Assembly: GCF_036503815.1 (NCBI RefSeq)
Contig: NZ_AP027764.1
Location: forward strand, 310,001-374,000
Origin: Escherichia coli
Lineage (GTDB): Bacteria > Pseudomonadota > Gammaproteobacteria > Enterobacterales > Enterobacteriaceae
Direction of reading: 5' to 3'
Length of the DNA stretch: 64,000 nt
The notes beneath the pieces were generated by a model. That model saw nothing but the letters and a program-made list of their open reading frames with translations. It had not been told where the DNA came from and did no database searches. Each line of letters starts with the position of its first letter. Position 1 is the stretch's first letter. Position numbers and translations under genes: made by a program. This document shows positions 27,890 to 37,295 of this stretch, one piece after another.

Positions 27890-28029
27890 CTTAGTTCCTT
27901 GAATTCGTTATTTTTTCGTAAGCGGAATGCCTACGGTCTTGCTTCCAGTTTAGTGGCGAGGGTGGACGGATGACAACACCATAACTGGCAGGGTATGCTT
28001 ATTTCCGCATTTTCCGATGAGGGATAAAG

Positions 28030-28389
28030 ATGAGCAAACCACCTCTTTTCTTTATTGTTATCATTGGCTTAATTATCGTCGCCGCATCGTTTCGTTTTAT
28101 GCAACAACGACGGGAAAAAGCTGATAATGATATAGCGCCACTCCAGCAAAAGTTGGTGGTGGTGAGCAATAAGCGGGAAAAACCGATTAACGATCGCCGT
28201 TCGCGCCAGCAGGAAGTGACACCGGCTGGTACCAGCATGCGCTATGAGGCGAGCTTCAAACCGCAAAGCGGAGGAGTGGAACAGACCTTTCGCCTCGATG
28301 CCCAGCAGTACCATGCCCTGACAGTGGGCGATAAAGGTATGCTGAGCTATAAAGGAACGCGCTTTGTCAGCTTTGTCAGCAAACAATAA
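28030..28389 (+). CDS. yhhM: YhhM, DUF2500 protein
   Basis: This 119-residue protein has one N-terminal membrane helix (KPPLFFIVIIGLIIVAASF) and a C-terminal DUF2500 domain (YEASFKPQSGGVEQTFRLDAQQYHALTVGDKGMLSYKGTRF) probably on one face of the inner membrane. No function is known. It ends 2 bp before the convergent yhhL stop. Length as in K-12. Confidence 0.87.
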   Translation: MSKPPLFFIVIIGLIIVAASFRFMQQRREKADNDIAPLQQKLVVVSNKREKPINDRRSRQQEVTPAGTSMRYEASFKPQSGGVEQTFRLDAQQYHALTVGDKGMLSYKGTRFVSFVSKQ

Positions 28390-28391
28390 GG

Positions 28392-28661
28392 TTATTTTTT
28401 AACGTTAAATTTCTTCTGCCAGACCAGCAGTTCAAACACGCCGAAAAGGAAAATCCGCACCTTTTCGGCGGTGGTCATCTGCGGGCCATCTTTCGGTAAA
28501 GTGGATTTCAACAGCGCCAGCTGCATACCATGCATCAGCACGGTGAAAATCAGCGCCACGTTAACGAAAATATTCAGCGGACGCGGGAAGGGATGCACCA
28601 GGTTGAGGATTAAAAATCCCCAAACACAGAGCATTAACACACGACCAATATTAATCAGCAT
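28392..28661 (-). CDS. yhhL: YhhL, DUF1145 membrane protein
   Basis: This 89-residue protein has two predicted helices (about residues 5-25 and 30-50) and the DUF1145 pattern LNLVHPFPRPLNIFVNVAL. Function unknown. The start at 28661 follows AAGGAGAAAG and overlaps the end of rsmD by 11 nt, so translation is likely coupled to rsmD. The longer in-frame reading lies within rsmD and is rejected. Confidence 0.87.
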   Translation of the reverse strand: MLINIGRVLMLCVWGFLILNLVHPFPRPLNIFVNVALIFTVLMHGMQLALLKSTLPKDGPQMTTAEKVRIFLFGVFELLVWQKKFNVKK

Positions 28662-29247
28662 CACTTTCTCCTTGTGCTTCGCGTTGATACAGGCGGTAAG
28701 CCACCTGACCTGCCACTTTTTCCCGATGCAATGACCAGTTCGCCGGAACGGTGGGGAGCCCGTTTTCGACTTCGCTTTCGACATAAATCAGGGCTTCGTC
28801 AGCCAGCCAGCCGTTATCTTCCAGTAAATTTATCGTCTCTTCTAACAAGCCACGGCGGAACGGTGGATCGACAAAAACGATATTATGCGGTGTGCCTTTT
28901 TGCGCCAGGAATGACATCGCGTTGCTGTTCACCACGCGTGCATTGCCTGCTTTTAGTGTCGCCAGATTCTTAATTAACTGTTGAGAAACCGCGCGATCCA
29001 TCTCAATCAACGTGGCCCCCGCAGCGTAGCGCGATAACGCTTCCAGCCCCAGCGCGCCGCTCCCGGCGAAGCAATCCAGACATTGGGCGTCAACAATGAC
29101 CGGAGCCAGCCAGTTAAACAACGTTTCGCGTACGCGGTCGGTGGTGGGGCGCAGACCTGGGCTATCAGGAACCGGGAGTTTACGGCCTCGCCACTGCCCG
29201 CCAATAATGCGGATTTGGCCGCTGCCGGAATGATTCGGTTTTTTCAT
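28651..29247 (-). CDS. rsmD: RsmD 16S rRNA m2G966 methyltransferase
   Basis: This 198-residue SAM-dependent enzyme methylates guanine 966 of 16S rRNA in the assembled small subunit. The SAM-binding segment CLDCFAGSGALGLEALSR and the catalytic DPPF motif (IVFVDPPFRRG) are present. Divergent from ftsY, with about 150 bp holding both promoters. Length as in K-12. Confidence 0.96.
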   Translation of the reverse strand: MKKPNHSGSGQIRIIGGQWRGRKLPVPDSPGLRPTTDRVRETLFNWLAPVIVDAQCLDCFAGSGALGLEALSRYAAGATLIEMDRAVSQQLIKNLATLKAGNARVVNSNAMSFLAQKGTPHNIVFVDPPFRRGLLEETINLLEDNGWLADEALIYVESEVENGLPTVPANWSLHREKVAGQVAYRLYQREAQGESDAD

Positions 29248-29396
29248 GATAAATTGCTCAATCCGCCAGATAACACATACTTGCAGGCGGTGATGTGAAT
29301 TAAGTTAAGTGATAGACTATTTCATCATTTTTTTAGCTGCTATGTACATAGCGTTAACGCTGTGCCATGAAGCAACAGCGAGGAGTGTAGTCGCAA

Positions 29397-30935
29397 ATGG
29401 CGAAAGAAAAAAAACGTGGCTTTTTTTCCTGGCTGGGCTTTGGTCAAAAAGAGCAGACCCCGGAAAAAGAGACAGAAGTCCAGAACGAACAACCGGTTGT
29501 AGAAGAAATCGTTCCGGCGCAAGAGCCTGCGAAGGCTTCTGAACAAGCCGTTGAAGAGCAGCCGCAGGCGCATACTGAAGCCGAGGCGGAAACTTTTGCT
29601 GCCGAAGTTGTGGAAGTTACTGAACAGGTTGCTGAAAGTGAAAAAGCGCAGCCTGAAGCTGTTGCTGAACCGGAAGTTATTACTGAGCCGGAAACGATAG
29701 TTGAAGAAACGCCAGCGTCAGTCATTGAACCTAAAGTTACGCCAGAGCCTGTGGCTATCGAGCGTGAAGAGCTGCCGTTGCCGGAAGACGTCAAAGCCGA
29801 AGAGGTTTCGCCAGAAGAGTGGCAGGCCGAAGCGGAAACCGTAGAGATTGTCGAAGCGGCGGAAGAAGAAGCGGCTAAAGACGAAATCACCGACGAAGAG
29901 CTGGAAGCACAGGCGCTGGCTGCCGAAGCGGCAGAAGAGGCGGTGATGGTGGTTCCTCCGGCAGAAGAAGAGCAGCCGGTGGAAGAAATCGCTCAGGAGC
30001 AGGAAAAACCGACCAAAGAAGGTTTCTTCGCGCGCCTGAAACGCAGCCTGTTAAAAACCAAAGAAAACCTCGGTTCCGGATTTATCAGCCTGTTCCGCGG
30101 TAAAAAAATCGACGATGATCTGTTTGAAGAATTGGAAGAGCAATTGCTCATCGCCGATGTGGGCGTGGAAACCACGCGTAAAATTATCACCAATCTGACA
30201 GAAGGTGCGACCCGCAAGCAGCTTCGTGATGCCGAGGCGCTCTATGGCCTACTGAAAGAAGAGATGGGTGAGATTCTGGCGAAAGTCGATGAACCGCTGA
30301 ACGTTGAGGGTAAAACGCCGTTCGTGATCCTGATGGTGGGCGTCAACGGTGTGGGTAAAACCACGACGATTGGTAAGCTGGCGCGTCAGTTTGAGCAGCA
30401 GGGTAAATCAGTGATGCTGGCGGCGGGCGATACTTTCCGTGCAGCAGCGGTTGAACAGCTTCAGGTCTGGGGTCAGCGTAATAATATTCCGGTGATTGCC
30501 CAGCATACCGGTGCGGATTCCGCTTCTGTTATCTTCGACGCCATTCAGGCCGCTAAAGCGCGTAACATCGACGTTTTGATTGCCGATACCGCCGGACGCC
30601 TGCAGAACAAATCGCACTTGATGGAAGAGTTGAAGAAAATCGTCCGCGTGATGAAGAAACTCGACGTTGAAGCTCCGCATGAAGTTATGCTGACTATCGA
30701 CGCCAGTACCGGGCAGAATGCAGTAAGCCAGGCCAAACTGTTCCACGAAGCCGTTGGCTTAACCGGCATCACGCTAACGAAACTGGACGGCACGGCGAAA
30801 GGCGGGGTAATTTTCTCGGTGGCTGACCAGTTTGGTATCCCTATCCGCTACATTGGTGTCGGCGAACGTATTGAGGATTTGCGTCCGTTTAAAGCGGACG
30901 ACTTTATAGAGGCACTTTTTGCCCGAGAGGATTAA
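29397..30935 (+). CDS. ftsY: FtsY signal-recognition-particle receptor
   Basis: This 512-residue GTPase receives SRP-ribosome complexes at the inner membrane. The N-terminal basic anchor (MAKEKKRGFFSWLGFGQK) is followed by a long, very acidic A domain (to about residue 205) and then the NG domain with G1 GVNGVGKTTT, DTAGR, TKLD and GVGERIEDL. K-12 FtsY is 497 residues; the extra 15 here lie in the Glu/Ala-rich A domain, which tolerates length change. First gene of the ftsYEX operon; the gap to ftsE is 2 bp. Confidence 0.97.
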   Translation: MAKEKKRGFFSWLGFGQKEQTPEKETEVQNEQPVVEEIVPAQEPAKASEQAVEEQPQAHTEAEAETFAAEVVEVTEQVAESEKAQPEAVAEPEVITEPETIVEETPASVIEPKVTPEPVAIEREELPLPEDVKAEEVSPEEWQAEAETVEIVEAAEEEAAKDEITDEELEAQALAAEAAEEAVMVVPPAEEEQPVEEIAQEQEKPTKEGFFARLKRSLLKTKENLGSGFISLFRGKKIDDDLFEELEEQLLIADVGVETTRKIITNLTEGATRKQLRDAEALYGLLKEEMGEILAKVDEPLNVEGKTPFVILMVGVNGVGKTTTIGKLARQFEQQGKSVMLAAGDTFRAAAVEQLQVWGQRNNIPVIAQHTGADSASVIFDAIQAAKARNIDVLIADTAGRLQNKSHLMEELKKIVRVMKKLDVEAPHEVMLTIDASTGQNAVSQAKLFHEAVGLTGITLTKLDGTAKGGVIFSVADQFGIPIRYIGVGERIEDLRPFKADDFIEALFARED

Positions 30936-30937
30936 CA

Positions 30938-31606
30938 ATGATTCGCTTTGAACATGTCAGCAAGGCTTATCTCGGTGGGAGACAGGCGCTGCAGGGCGTT
31001 ACGTTCCATATGCAGCCGGGTGAGATGGCGTTTCTGACCGGTCATTCCGGCGCAGGGAAAAGTACCCTCCTGAAGCTGATCTGTGGGATTGAGCGGCCCA
31101 GCGCCGGGAAAATCTGGTTTAGCGGCCATGACATCACGCGTCTGAAAAACCGTGAAGTTCCGTTTCTGCGTCGCCAGATTGGCATGATTTTCCAGGATCA
31201 CCATCTACTGATGGACCGTACTGTCTACGATAACGTGGCGATCCCGCTGATTATCGCCGGTGCCAGCGGTGACGATATTCGTCGTCGTGTATCGGCGGCG
31301 CTGGATAAAGTCGGGCTACTGGACAAAGCGAAGAACTTCCCTATTCAGCTTTCCGGCGGTGAACAACAGCGTGTTGGCATTGCCCGCGCGGTGGTGAACA
31401 AACCCGCGGTACTGCTGGCGGATGAACCGACCGGTAACCTTGACGACGCGTTGTCAGAAGGAATTCTACGTCTGTTTGAAGAATTTAACCGCGTTGGGGT
31501 AACCGTATTGATGGCAACGCACGACATCAACCTGATTTCGCGGCGTTCCTATCGCATGCTCACCCTGAGCGATGGTCACTTGCATGGAGGCGTGGGCCAT
31601 GAATAA
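30938..31606 (+). CDS. ftsE: FtsE cell-division ABC ATPase
   Basis: This 222-residue ATPase has Walker [10 protein letters not shown], signature LSGGEQQRV and Walker [13 protein letters not shown]. With FtsX it controls septal peptidoglycan hydrolases through EnvC and supports divisome activity at the septum, rather than transporting a solute. It overlaps ftsX by 8 nt. Confidence 0.97.
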
Positions 31607-32657
31607 GCGCGATGCAATCAATCATATCCGGCAGTTTGGCGGGCGTCTGGATCGCTTCCGTAAATCGGTCGGCGGCTCTGGTGACGGCGGTCGTAATGCG
31701 CCAAAACGGGCGAAATCCTCGCCAAAACCGGTAAATCGCAAAACCAACGTTTTCAACGAACAGGTGCGCTATGCCTTCCACGGCGCATTGCAGGATCTGA
31801 AAAGTAAACCGTTCGCCACGTTTTTAACGGTGATGGTTATCGCCATCTCCCTGACGCTGCCCAGCGTCTGTTATATGGTGTACAAAAACGTTAACCAGGC
31901 GGCGACGCAGTATTATCCGTCACCGCAAATCACTGTTTATCTGCAAAAAACGCTGGATGATGACGCCGCTGCGGGTGTGGTGGCACAGTTGCAGGCCGAG
32001 CAAGGCGTAGAGAAAGTAAACTATCTTTCTCGTGAAGACGCACTGGGCGAGTTCCGTAACTGGTCTGGTTTTGGTGGTGCGCTGGATATGCTGGAAGAAA
32101 ACCCGCTTCCGGCAGTGGCGGTGGTAATCCCGAAACTCGATTTTCAGGGGACCGAGTCACTGAATACCTTGCGCGATCGTATCACCCAGATCAACGGCAT
32201 TGACGAAGTGCGAATGGATGACAGCTGGTTTGCCCGTCTGGCGGCGTTGACCGGGCTGGTCGGGCGCGTTTCGGCAATGATCGGCGTATTGATGGTGGCG
32301 GCAGTGTTCCTCGTCATCGGTAACAGTGTGCGTCTGAGCATCTTTGCTCGCCGTGACTCCATTAACGTACAGAAACTGATTGGTGCGACAGATGGTTTCA
32401 TCCTGCGCCCATTCCTGTACGGTGGCGCATTGCTGGGATTTTCTGGCGCATTGCTGTCATTAATTTTGTCGGAAATTCTGGTCCTGCGTTTGTCTTCGGC
32501 GGTTGCGGAAGTGGCACAGGTTTTCGGAACGAAGTTTGATATCAATGGCTTATCTTTCGATGAATGTCTGCTTTTGCTGCTGGTGTGTTCGATGATTGGC
32601 TGGGTGGCAGCCTGGCTTGCCACGGTACAACATTTACGCCACTTTACGCCTGAATAA
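31599..32657 (+). CDS. ftsX: FtsX cell-division membrane subunit
   Basis: This 352-residue protein has a basic cytoplasmic tail, four membrane helices and a large periplasmic loop between helices 1 and 2 (about residues 95-220) that binds EnvC. The start ATG at 31599 lies inside the end of ftsE and gives the K-12 length. Last gene of ftsYEX; transcripts may run into rpoH through the hairpins at 32673-32727. Confidence 0.96.
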
Positions 32658-32672
32658 TAAAAGCGTGTTATA

Positions 32673-32727
32673 CTCTTTCCCTGCAATGGGTTCCGTAGCA
32701 GGGAAAGAGACCCCGTTGTCTCTTCCC
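32673..32727 (+). terminator. Overlapping hairpins between ftsX and rpoH
   Basis: A perfect 12-bp inverted repeat, CTCTTTCCCTGC (32673-32684) with GCAGGGAAAGAG (32698-32709), shares its right arm with a second hairpin, GGGAAAGAGAC pairing with GTCTCTTCCC (to 32727). The two cannot form together. No T run follows, so rho-independent termination would be weak. Confidence 0.55.
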
Positions 32728-32781
32728 GGTATTTCATCTCTATGTCACATTTTGTGCGTAATTTATTCACAGCGTTGCATT

Positions 32782-32808
32782 GAACTTGTGGATAAAATCA
32801 CGGTCTGA
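32782..32808 (+). promoter_or_regulatory. rpoH sigma-E promoter with DnaA box
   Basis: GAACTT (32782-32787) and TCTGA (32804-32808) with a 16-bp spacer match the sigma-E consensus; this is the extreme-heat promoter known upstream of rpoH. A perfect DnaA box (TTATCCACA on the minus strand, 32787-32795) overlaps the spacer. Confidence 0.9.
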
Positions 32809-32901
32809 TAAAACAGTGAATGATAACCTCGTTGCTCTTAAGCTCTGGCACAGTTGTTGCTACCACTGAAACGCCAGAAGATATCGATTGAGAGGATTTG
32901 A

Positions 32902-33756
32902 ATGACTGACAAAATGCAAAGTTTAGCTTTAGCCCCAGTTGGCAACCTGGATTCCTACATCCGGGCAGCTAACGCGTGGCCGATGTTGTCGGCTGACGAG
33001 GAGCGGGCGCTGGCTGAAAAGCTGCATTACCATGGCGATCTGGAAGCAGCTAAAACGCTGATCCTGTCTCACCTGCGGTTTGTTGTTCATATTGCTCGTA
33101 ATTATGCGGGCTATGGCCTGCCACAGGCGGATTTGATTCAGGAAGGTAACATCGGCCTGATGAAAGCAGTGCGCCGTTTTAACCCGGAAGTGGGTGTGCG
33201 CCTGGTCTCCTTCGCCGTTCACTGGATCAAAGCAGAGATCCACGAATACGTTCTGCGCAACTGGCGTATCGTCAAAGTTGCGACCACCAAAGCGCAGCGC
33301 AAACTGTTCTTCAACCTGCGTAAAACCAAGCAGCGTCTGGGCTGGTTTAATCAGGATGAAGTCGAAATGGTGGCCCGTGAACTGGGCGTAACCAGCAAAG
33401 ACGTACGTGAGATGGAATCGCGTATGGCGGCACAGGACATGACCTTTGACCTGTCTTCCGATGACGATTCCGACAGCCAGCCGATGGCTCCGGTGCTTTA
33501 TCTGCAGGATAAATCGTCCAACTTTGCCGACGGCATTGAAGATGATAACTGGGAAGAGCAGGCGGCAAACCGTCTGACCGACGCGATGCAGGGCCTGGAT
33601 GAGCGTAGCCAGGACATTATCCGCGCACGCTGGTTGGACGAAGACAACAAGTCCACGTTGCAGGAACTGGCTGACCGTTACGGTGTTTCCGCTGAGCGTG
33701 TGCGCCAGCTGGAAAAGAACGCGATGAAAAAACTTCGCGCTGCTATTGAAGCGTAA
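32902..33756 (+). CDS. rpoH: RpoH heat-shock sigma factor (sigma-32)
   Basis: This 284-residue sigma factor directs transcription of chaperone and protease genes. Region 2 (GYGLPQADLIQEGNIGLMKAVRRFNP to IKAEIHEYVLRNWRIVK), the RpoH box QRKLFFNLRKTK and region 4 with its helix-turn-helix (LQELADRYGVSAERVRQLEKNAMKKLR) are all present. Translation is known to be heat-controlled by structure in the 5' part of the mRNA. Several promoters, including the sigma-E one at 32782, lie in the 244-bp gap after ftsX. Confidence 0.98.
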   Translation: MTDKMQSLALAPVGNLDSYIRAANAWPMLSADEERALAEKLHYHGDLEAAKTLILSHLRFVVHIARNYAGYGLPQADLIQEGNIGLMKAVRRFNPEVGVRLVSFAVHWIKAEIHEYVLRNWRIVKVATTKAQRKLFFNLRKTKQRLGWFNQDEVEMVARELGVTSKDVREMESRMAAQDMTFDLSSDDDSDSQPMAPVLYLQDKSSNFADGIEDDNWEEQAANRLTDAMQGLDERSQDIIRARWLDEDNKSTLQELADRYGVSAERVRQLEKNAMKKLRAAIEA

Positions 33757-33775
33757 TTACCGCTGTTAAGCAGAG

Positions 33776-33806
33776 AACCCTGGATGAGAGTCCGGGGTTT
33801 TTATTT
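33776..33806 (+). terminator. rpoH terminator
   Basis: AACCCTGGA pairs with TCCGGGGTT across a short loop and is followed by TTTATTTTTTGG. Confidence 0.85.
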
Positions 33807-34027
33807 TTTGGGCCTCTGCAATAATCAATGACCCCCTCCGGCAAAACGCCAATCTCCACGCAGATTGTTAATAAACTGTCAAAATAGCTATTCCAATATC
33901 ATAAAAATCGGGTATGTTTTAGCAGAGTATGCTGCTAAAGCACGGGTAGTCATGCATAAAACGAAATAAAGTGCTGAACAACAACATCACAACACACGTA
34001 ATAACCAGAAGAATGGGGATTCTCAGG

Positions 34028-35131
34028 ATGAATATAAAGGGTAAAGCGTTACTGGCAGGATGTATCGCGCTGGCATTCAGCAATATGGCTCTGGCAGAAG
34101 ATATTAAAGTCGCGGTCGTGGGCGCAATGTCCGGTCCGGTGGCCCAGTATGGCGACCAGGAGTTTACTGGCGCAGAGCAGGCAGTTGCGGATATTAACGC
34201 TAAAGGCGGCGTGAAAGGCAACAAACTGCAAATCGTAAAATATGACGATGCCTGTGACCCGAAACAGGCGGTCGCGGTGGCGAACAAAGTCGTTAACGAC
34301 GGCATTAAATATGTCATTGGCCACCTCTGTTCTTCATCAACGCAGCCAGCGTCTGACATCTACGAAGACGAAGGCATTTTAATGATCACCCCAGCGGCAA
34401 CCGCGCCAGAGCTGACCGCCCGTGGCTATCAGCTGATCCTGCGCACCACCGGTCTGGACTCCGACCAGGGGCCGACGGCGGCGAAATATATTCTTGAGAA
34501 GGTGAAACCGCAGCGTATTGCTATCGTCCACGACAAACAGCAATACGGCGAAGGTCTGGCGCGAGCGGTGCAGGACGGCCTTAAGAAAGGCAATGCTAAC
34601 GTGGTGTTCTTTGATGGCATCACCGCCGGGGAAAAAGATTTCTCAACGCTGGTGGCGCGTCTGAAAAAAGAGAATATCGACTTCGTTTACTACGGCGGTT
34701 ATCACCCGGAAATGGGGCAGATCCTGCGTCAGGCACGCGCGGCAGGGCTGAAAACTCAGTTTATGGGGCCGGAAGGCGTGGCTAACGTCTCGCTGTCTAA
34801 CATTGCGGGCGAATCAGCGGAAGGGCTGCTGGTAACCAAGCCGAAGAACTACGATCAGGTTCCGGCGAACAAACCAATTGTTGACGCGATCAAAGCGAAA
34901 AAACAGGACCCAAGCGGCGCGTTCGTCTGGACCACCTACGCCGCGCTGCAATCTTTGCAGGCGGGCCTGAATCAGTCTGACGATCCGGCTGAAATCGCCA
35001 AATACCTGAAAGCGAACTCCGTGGATACCGTGATGGGGCCGCTGACCTGGGATGAGAAAGGCGATCTGAAAGGCTTTGAGTTCGGCGTATTTGACTGGCA
35101 CGCCAACGGCACGGCGACCGATGCGAAGTAA
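34028..35131 (+). CDS. livJ: LivJ Leu/Ile/Val-binding protein
   Basis: This 367-residue periplasmic binding protein has a signal peptide ending ALA before EDIKV (about residue 23). It binds leucine, isoleucine and valine and feeds the LivHMGF transporter (LIV-I system). The whole sequence is about 80% similar to LivK further on, for example the shared DDACDPKQAVAVANK and IGHLCSSSTQPASDIYEDEG. The start ATG at 34028 gives the K-12 length; an upstream in-frame ATG lacks a signal peptide. It has its own promoter, known to be Lrp-controlled. Confidence 0.96.
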   Translation: MNIKGKALLAGCIALAFSNMALAEDIKVAVVGAMSGPVAQYGDQEFTGAEQAVADINAKGGVKGNKLQIVKYDDACDPKQAVAVANKVVNDGIKYVIGHLCSSSTQPASDIYEDEGILMITPAATAPELTARGYQLILRTTGLDSDQGPTAAKYILEKVKPQRIAIVHDKQQYGEGLARAVQDGLKKGNANVVFFDGITAGEKDFSTLVARLKKENIDFVYYGGYHPEMGQILRQARAAGLKTQFMGPEGVANVSLSNIAGESAEGLLVTKPKNYDQVPANKPIVDAIKAKKQDPSGAFVWTTYAALQSLQAGLNQSDDPAEIAKYLKANSVDTVMGPLTWDEKGDLKGFEFGVFDWHANGTATDAK

Positions 35132-35190
35132 TCATTAATCGGCAACTTTGGGTTGCCGCCAAATTGCTAATATCGAGTACGCATGCTTCA

Positions 35191-35291
<101 letters not shown>

Positions 35292-35331
35292 ATTTCTCGT
35301 TGGTCATCACTTTTGAAATCAAACTTGACGA

Positions 35332-35715
35332 TTAACGCTTCTCCCAGCCGCCCTGTTGTGCCGTAAACCCCAGCGCCTGCATAAACGCCGTCATCACGCC
35401 GCGATCTTCCACGCCTGCATCCGCCATCCACCAGCCTGAAACGCCAGGATTGTTACGCAAAACCTCTTCCAGCAGATATTGCCCCACACCGCGACGTCGG
35501 GTGACTTCCCGCACGCGCAGGGAATCCAGTGCCCCCTCGGTGCCGTTTAAGGTTACCCGCACGGCCGCGAGCAGGCGCTCGTTAAAACGCGCGGCGTAGA
35601 TGCGGTGGTTATCGTCAACCTGTAAAGAGGAAGATGAATACTCCGGCCAGATCTTTTGCAGATCAATCCGGTCCTGGTCGCTAAAGTGTTCTAATCGAAT
35701 GATGGTCAGCTTCAT
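35332..35715 (-). CDS. panM: PanM/PanZ, PanD maturation factor
   Basis: This 127-residue GNAT-fold protein binds acetyl-CoA and triggers self-cleavage of pro-PanD, the aspartate decarboxylase that makes beta-alanine for CoA. The acetyl-CoA-binding segment RVREVTRRRGVGQYLLEEVL is present. It also damps PanD activity when acetyl-CoA is high. It is transcribed against livJ and livK and is not part of the liv system. Confidence 0.95.
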   Translation of the reverse strand: MKLTIIRLEHFSDQDRIDLQKIWPEYSSSSLQVDDNHRIYAARFNERLLAAVRVTLNGTEGALDSLRVREVTRRRGVGQYLLEEVLRNNPGVSGWWMADAGVEDRGVMTAFMQALGFTAQQGGWEKR

Positions 35716-36138
35716 GGGGAACCCGTGTAAATCACAAAAGTGGAACCAGTGTAGCGAAATAATTTAATCGGAGGCTTTCTCTTTTTTATTTCTTTTGGCA
35801 GGTGATTAATTTTTTAACAGCAATAATTACAAATTAAAAACATTAGAGAATGAAAAATGTCCAGCATAATCCCCTGAATGGTAGTGAATTATTCCGCCCT
35901 TTGTACCGTTATTTTATGCTGACAACGGCGCTTTTTTCTGTTTATCTATCAATAAATTCAGAATATTATCTGTTCTTAATCGACTGAAAAATAGGGATTT
36001 TAATCGCTATTATCACAAAATACTGCGCTAAACCCTTAATCAGACAGGCAAAAACAGTGCAGTATAAAAAAAGTACAGTCTGATTTGTTAACACATAAAA
36101 ACAAAGCAACACAACATCACGAATGGGGATTTTTGACT
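35716..36138. other. livK upstream region
   Basis: These 423 bases, very AT-rich, separate the divergent panM and livK genes and hold both promoters. No open frame is convincing. AT tracts fit the known Lrp control of livK-HMGF. A TATAAA (36063-36068) lies near the livK side as a possible -10. Confidence 0.5.
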
Positions 36139-37248
36139 ATGAAACGGAATGCGAAAACTATCATCGCAGGGATGATTGCACTGACAATTTCACACACCGC
36201 TATGGCCGACGATATTAAAGTTGCCGTTGTCGGCGCGATGTCCGGTCCGATTGCCCAGTGGGGCGATATGGAATTTAACGGCGCGCGTCAGGCGATTAAA
36301 GACATTAATGCCAAGGGGGGAATTAAGGGCGATAAGCTGGTGGGCGTGGAATATGACGACGCCTGCGACCCGAAACAAGCCGTTGCGGTCGCCAACAAAA
36401 TCGTTAACGACGGCATTAAATACGTTATTGGTCATCTGTGTTCTTCTTCTACCCAACCTGCATCAGATATCTACGAAGATGAAGGTATTTTGATGATCTC
36501 GCCGGGGGCGACCAACCCGGAGCTGACTCAACGCGGTTATCAACACATCATGCGTACTGCCGGGCTGGACTCTTCCCAGGGGCCAACAGCGGCAAAATAC
36601 ATTCTTGAGACGGTGAAGCCCCAGCGCATCGCCATCATTCACGACAAACAACAGTATGGCGAAGGGCTGGCGCGTTCGGTGCAGGACGGATTGAAAGCAG
36701 CCAATGCCAACGTCGTCTTCTTCGACGGCATTACCGCTGGTGAGAAAGATTTCTCCGCGCTGATCGCCCGCCTGAAAAAAGAAAATATCGACTTCGTTTA
36801 CTACGGCGGTTACTACCCGGAAATGGGGCAGATGCTGCGCCAGGCCCGTTCCGTTGGCCTGAAAACTCAGTTTATGGGGCCGGAAGGGGTGGGTAATGCG
36901 TCGCTGTCGAACATTGCTGGTGATGCCGCCGAAGGTATGTTGGTCACTATGCCAAAACGCTATGACCAGGACCCGGCAAACAAAGGCATCGTTGATGCGC
37001 TGAAAGCAGACAAGAAAGATCCGTCCGGACCTTATGTCTGGATCACCTACGCGGCGGTGCAATCTCTGGCGACTGCCCTTGAGCGTACCGGCAGCGATGA
37101 GCCGCTGGCGCTGGTGAAAGATTTAAAAGCTAACGGTGCAAACACCGTGATTGGGCCGCTGAACTGGGATGAAAAAGGCGATCTTAAGGGATTTGATTTT
37201 GGTGTCTTCCAGTGGCACGCCGACGGTTCATCGACGGCAGCCAAGTGA
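36139..37248 (+). CDS. livK: LivK leucine-specific binding protein
   Basis: This 369-residue periplasmic protein has a signal peptide ending AMA before DDIKV. It is the leucine-specific paralogue of LivJ, and both deliver to LivHMGF. The start ATG at 36139, after a GGGGATTTTTGACT leader, gives the K-12 length. A hairpin at 37256-37278 follows and probably reduces expression of the distal transporter genes relative to the abundant binding protein. Confidence 0.96.
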   Translation: MKRNAKTIIAGMIALTISHTAMADDIKVAVVGAMSGPIAQWGDMEFNGARQAIKDINAKGGIKGDKLVGVEYDDACDPKQAVAVANKIVNDGIKYVIGHLCSSSTQPASDIYEDEGILMISPGATNPELTQRGYQHIMRTAGLDSSQGPTAAKYILETVKPQRIAIIHDKQQYGEGLARSVQDGLKAANANVVFFDGITAGEKDFSALIARLKKENIDFVYYGGYYPEMGQMLRQARSVGLKTQFMGPEGVGNASLSNIAGDAAEGMLVTMPKRYDQDPANKGIVDALKADKKDPSGPYVWITYAAVQSLATALERTGSDEPLALVKDLKANGANTVIGPLNWDEKGDLKGFDFGVFQWHADGSSTAAK

Positions 37249-37255
37249 TCATCCC

Positions 37256-37282
37256 ACCGCCCGTGAAATGCGGGCGGTTTTA
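37256..37282 (+). terminator. Attenuating hairpin between livK and livH
   Basis: ACCGCCCG (37256-37263) pairs with CGGGCGGT (37271-37278), followed by only TTTTA. It sits inside the operon, so it is probably a partial terminator or mRNA-stabilising stem. Confidence 0.7.
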
Positions 37283-37295
37283 GAAAGGTTACCTT

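Noticed and set aside
36463..37062. 199-codon open frame antisense to livK
   Set aside because: Shadow of livK codon usage, biased composition and no motif.
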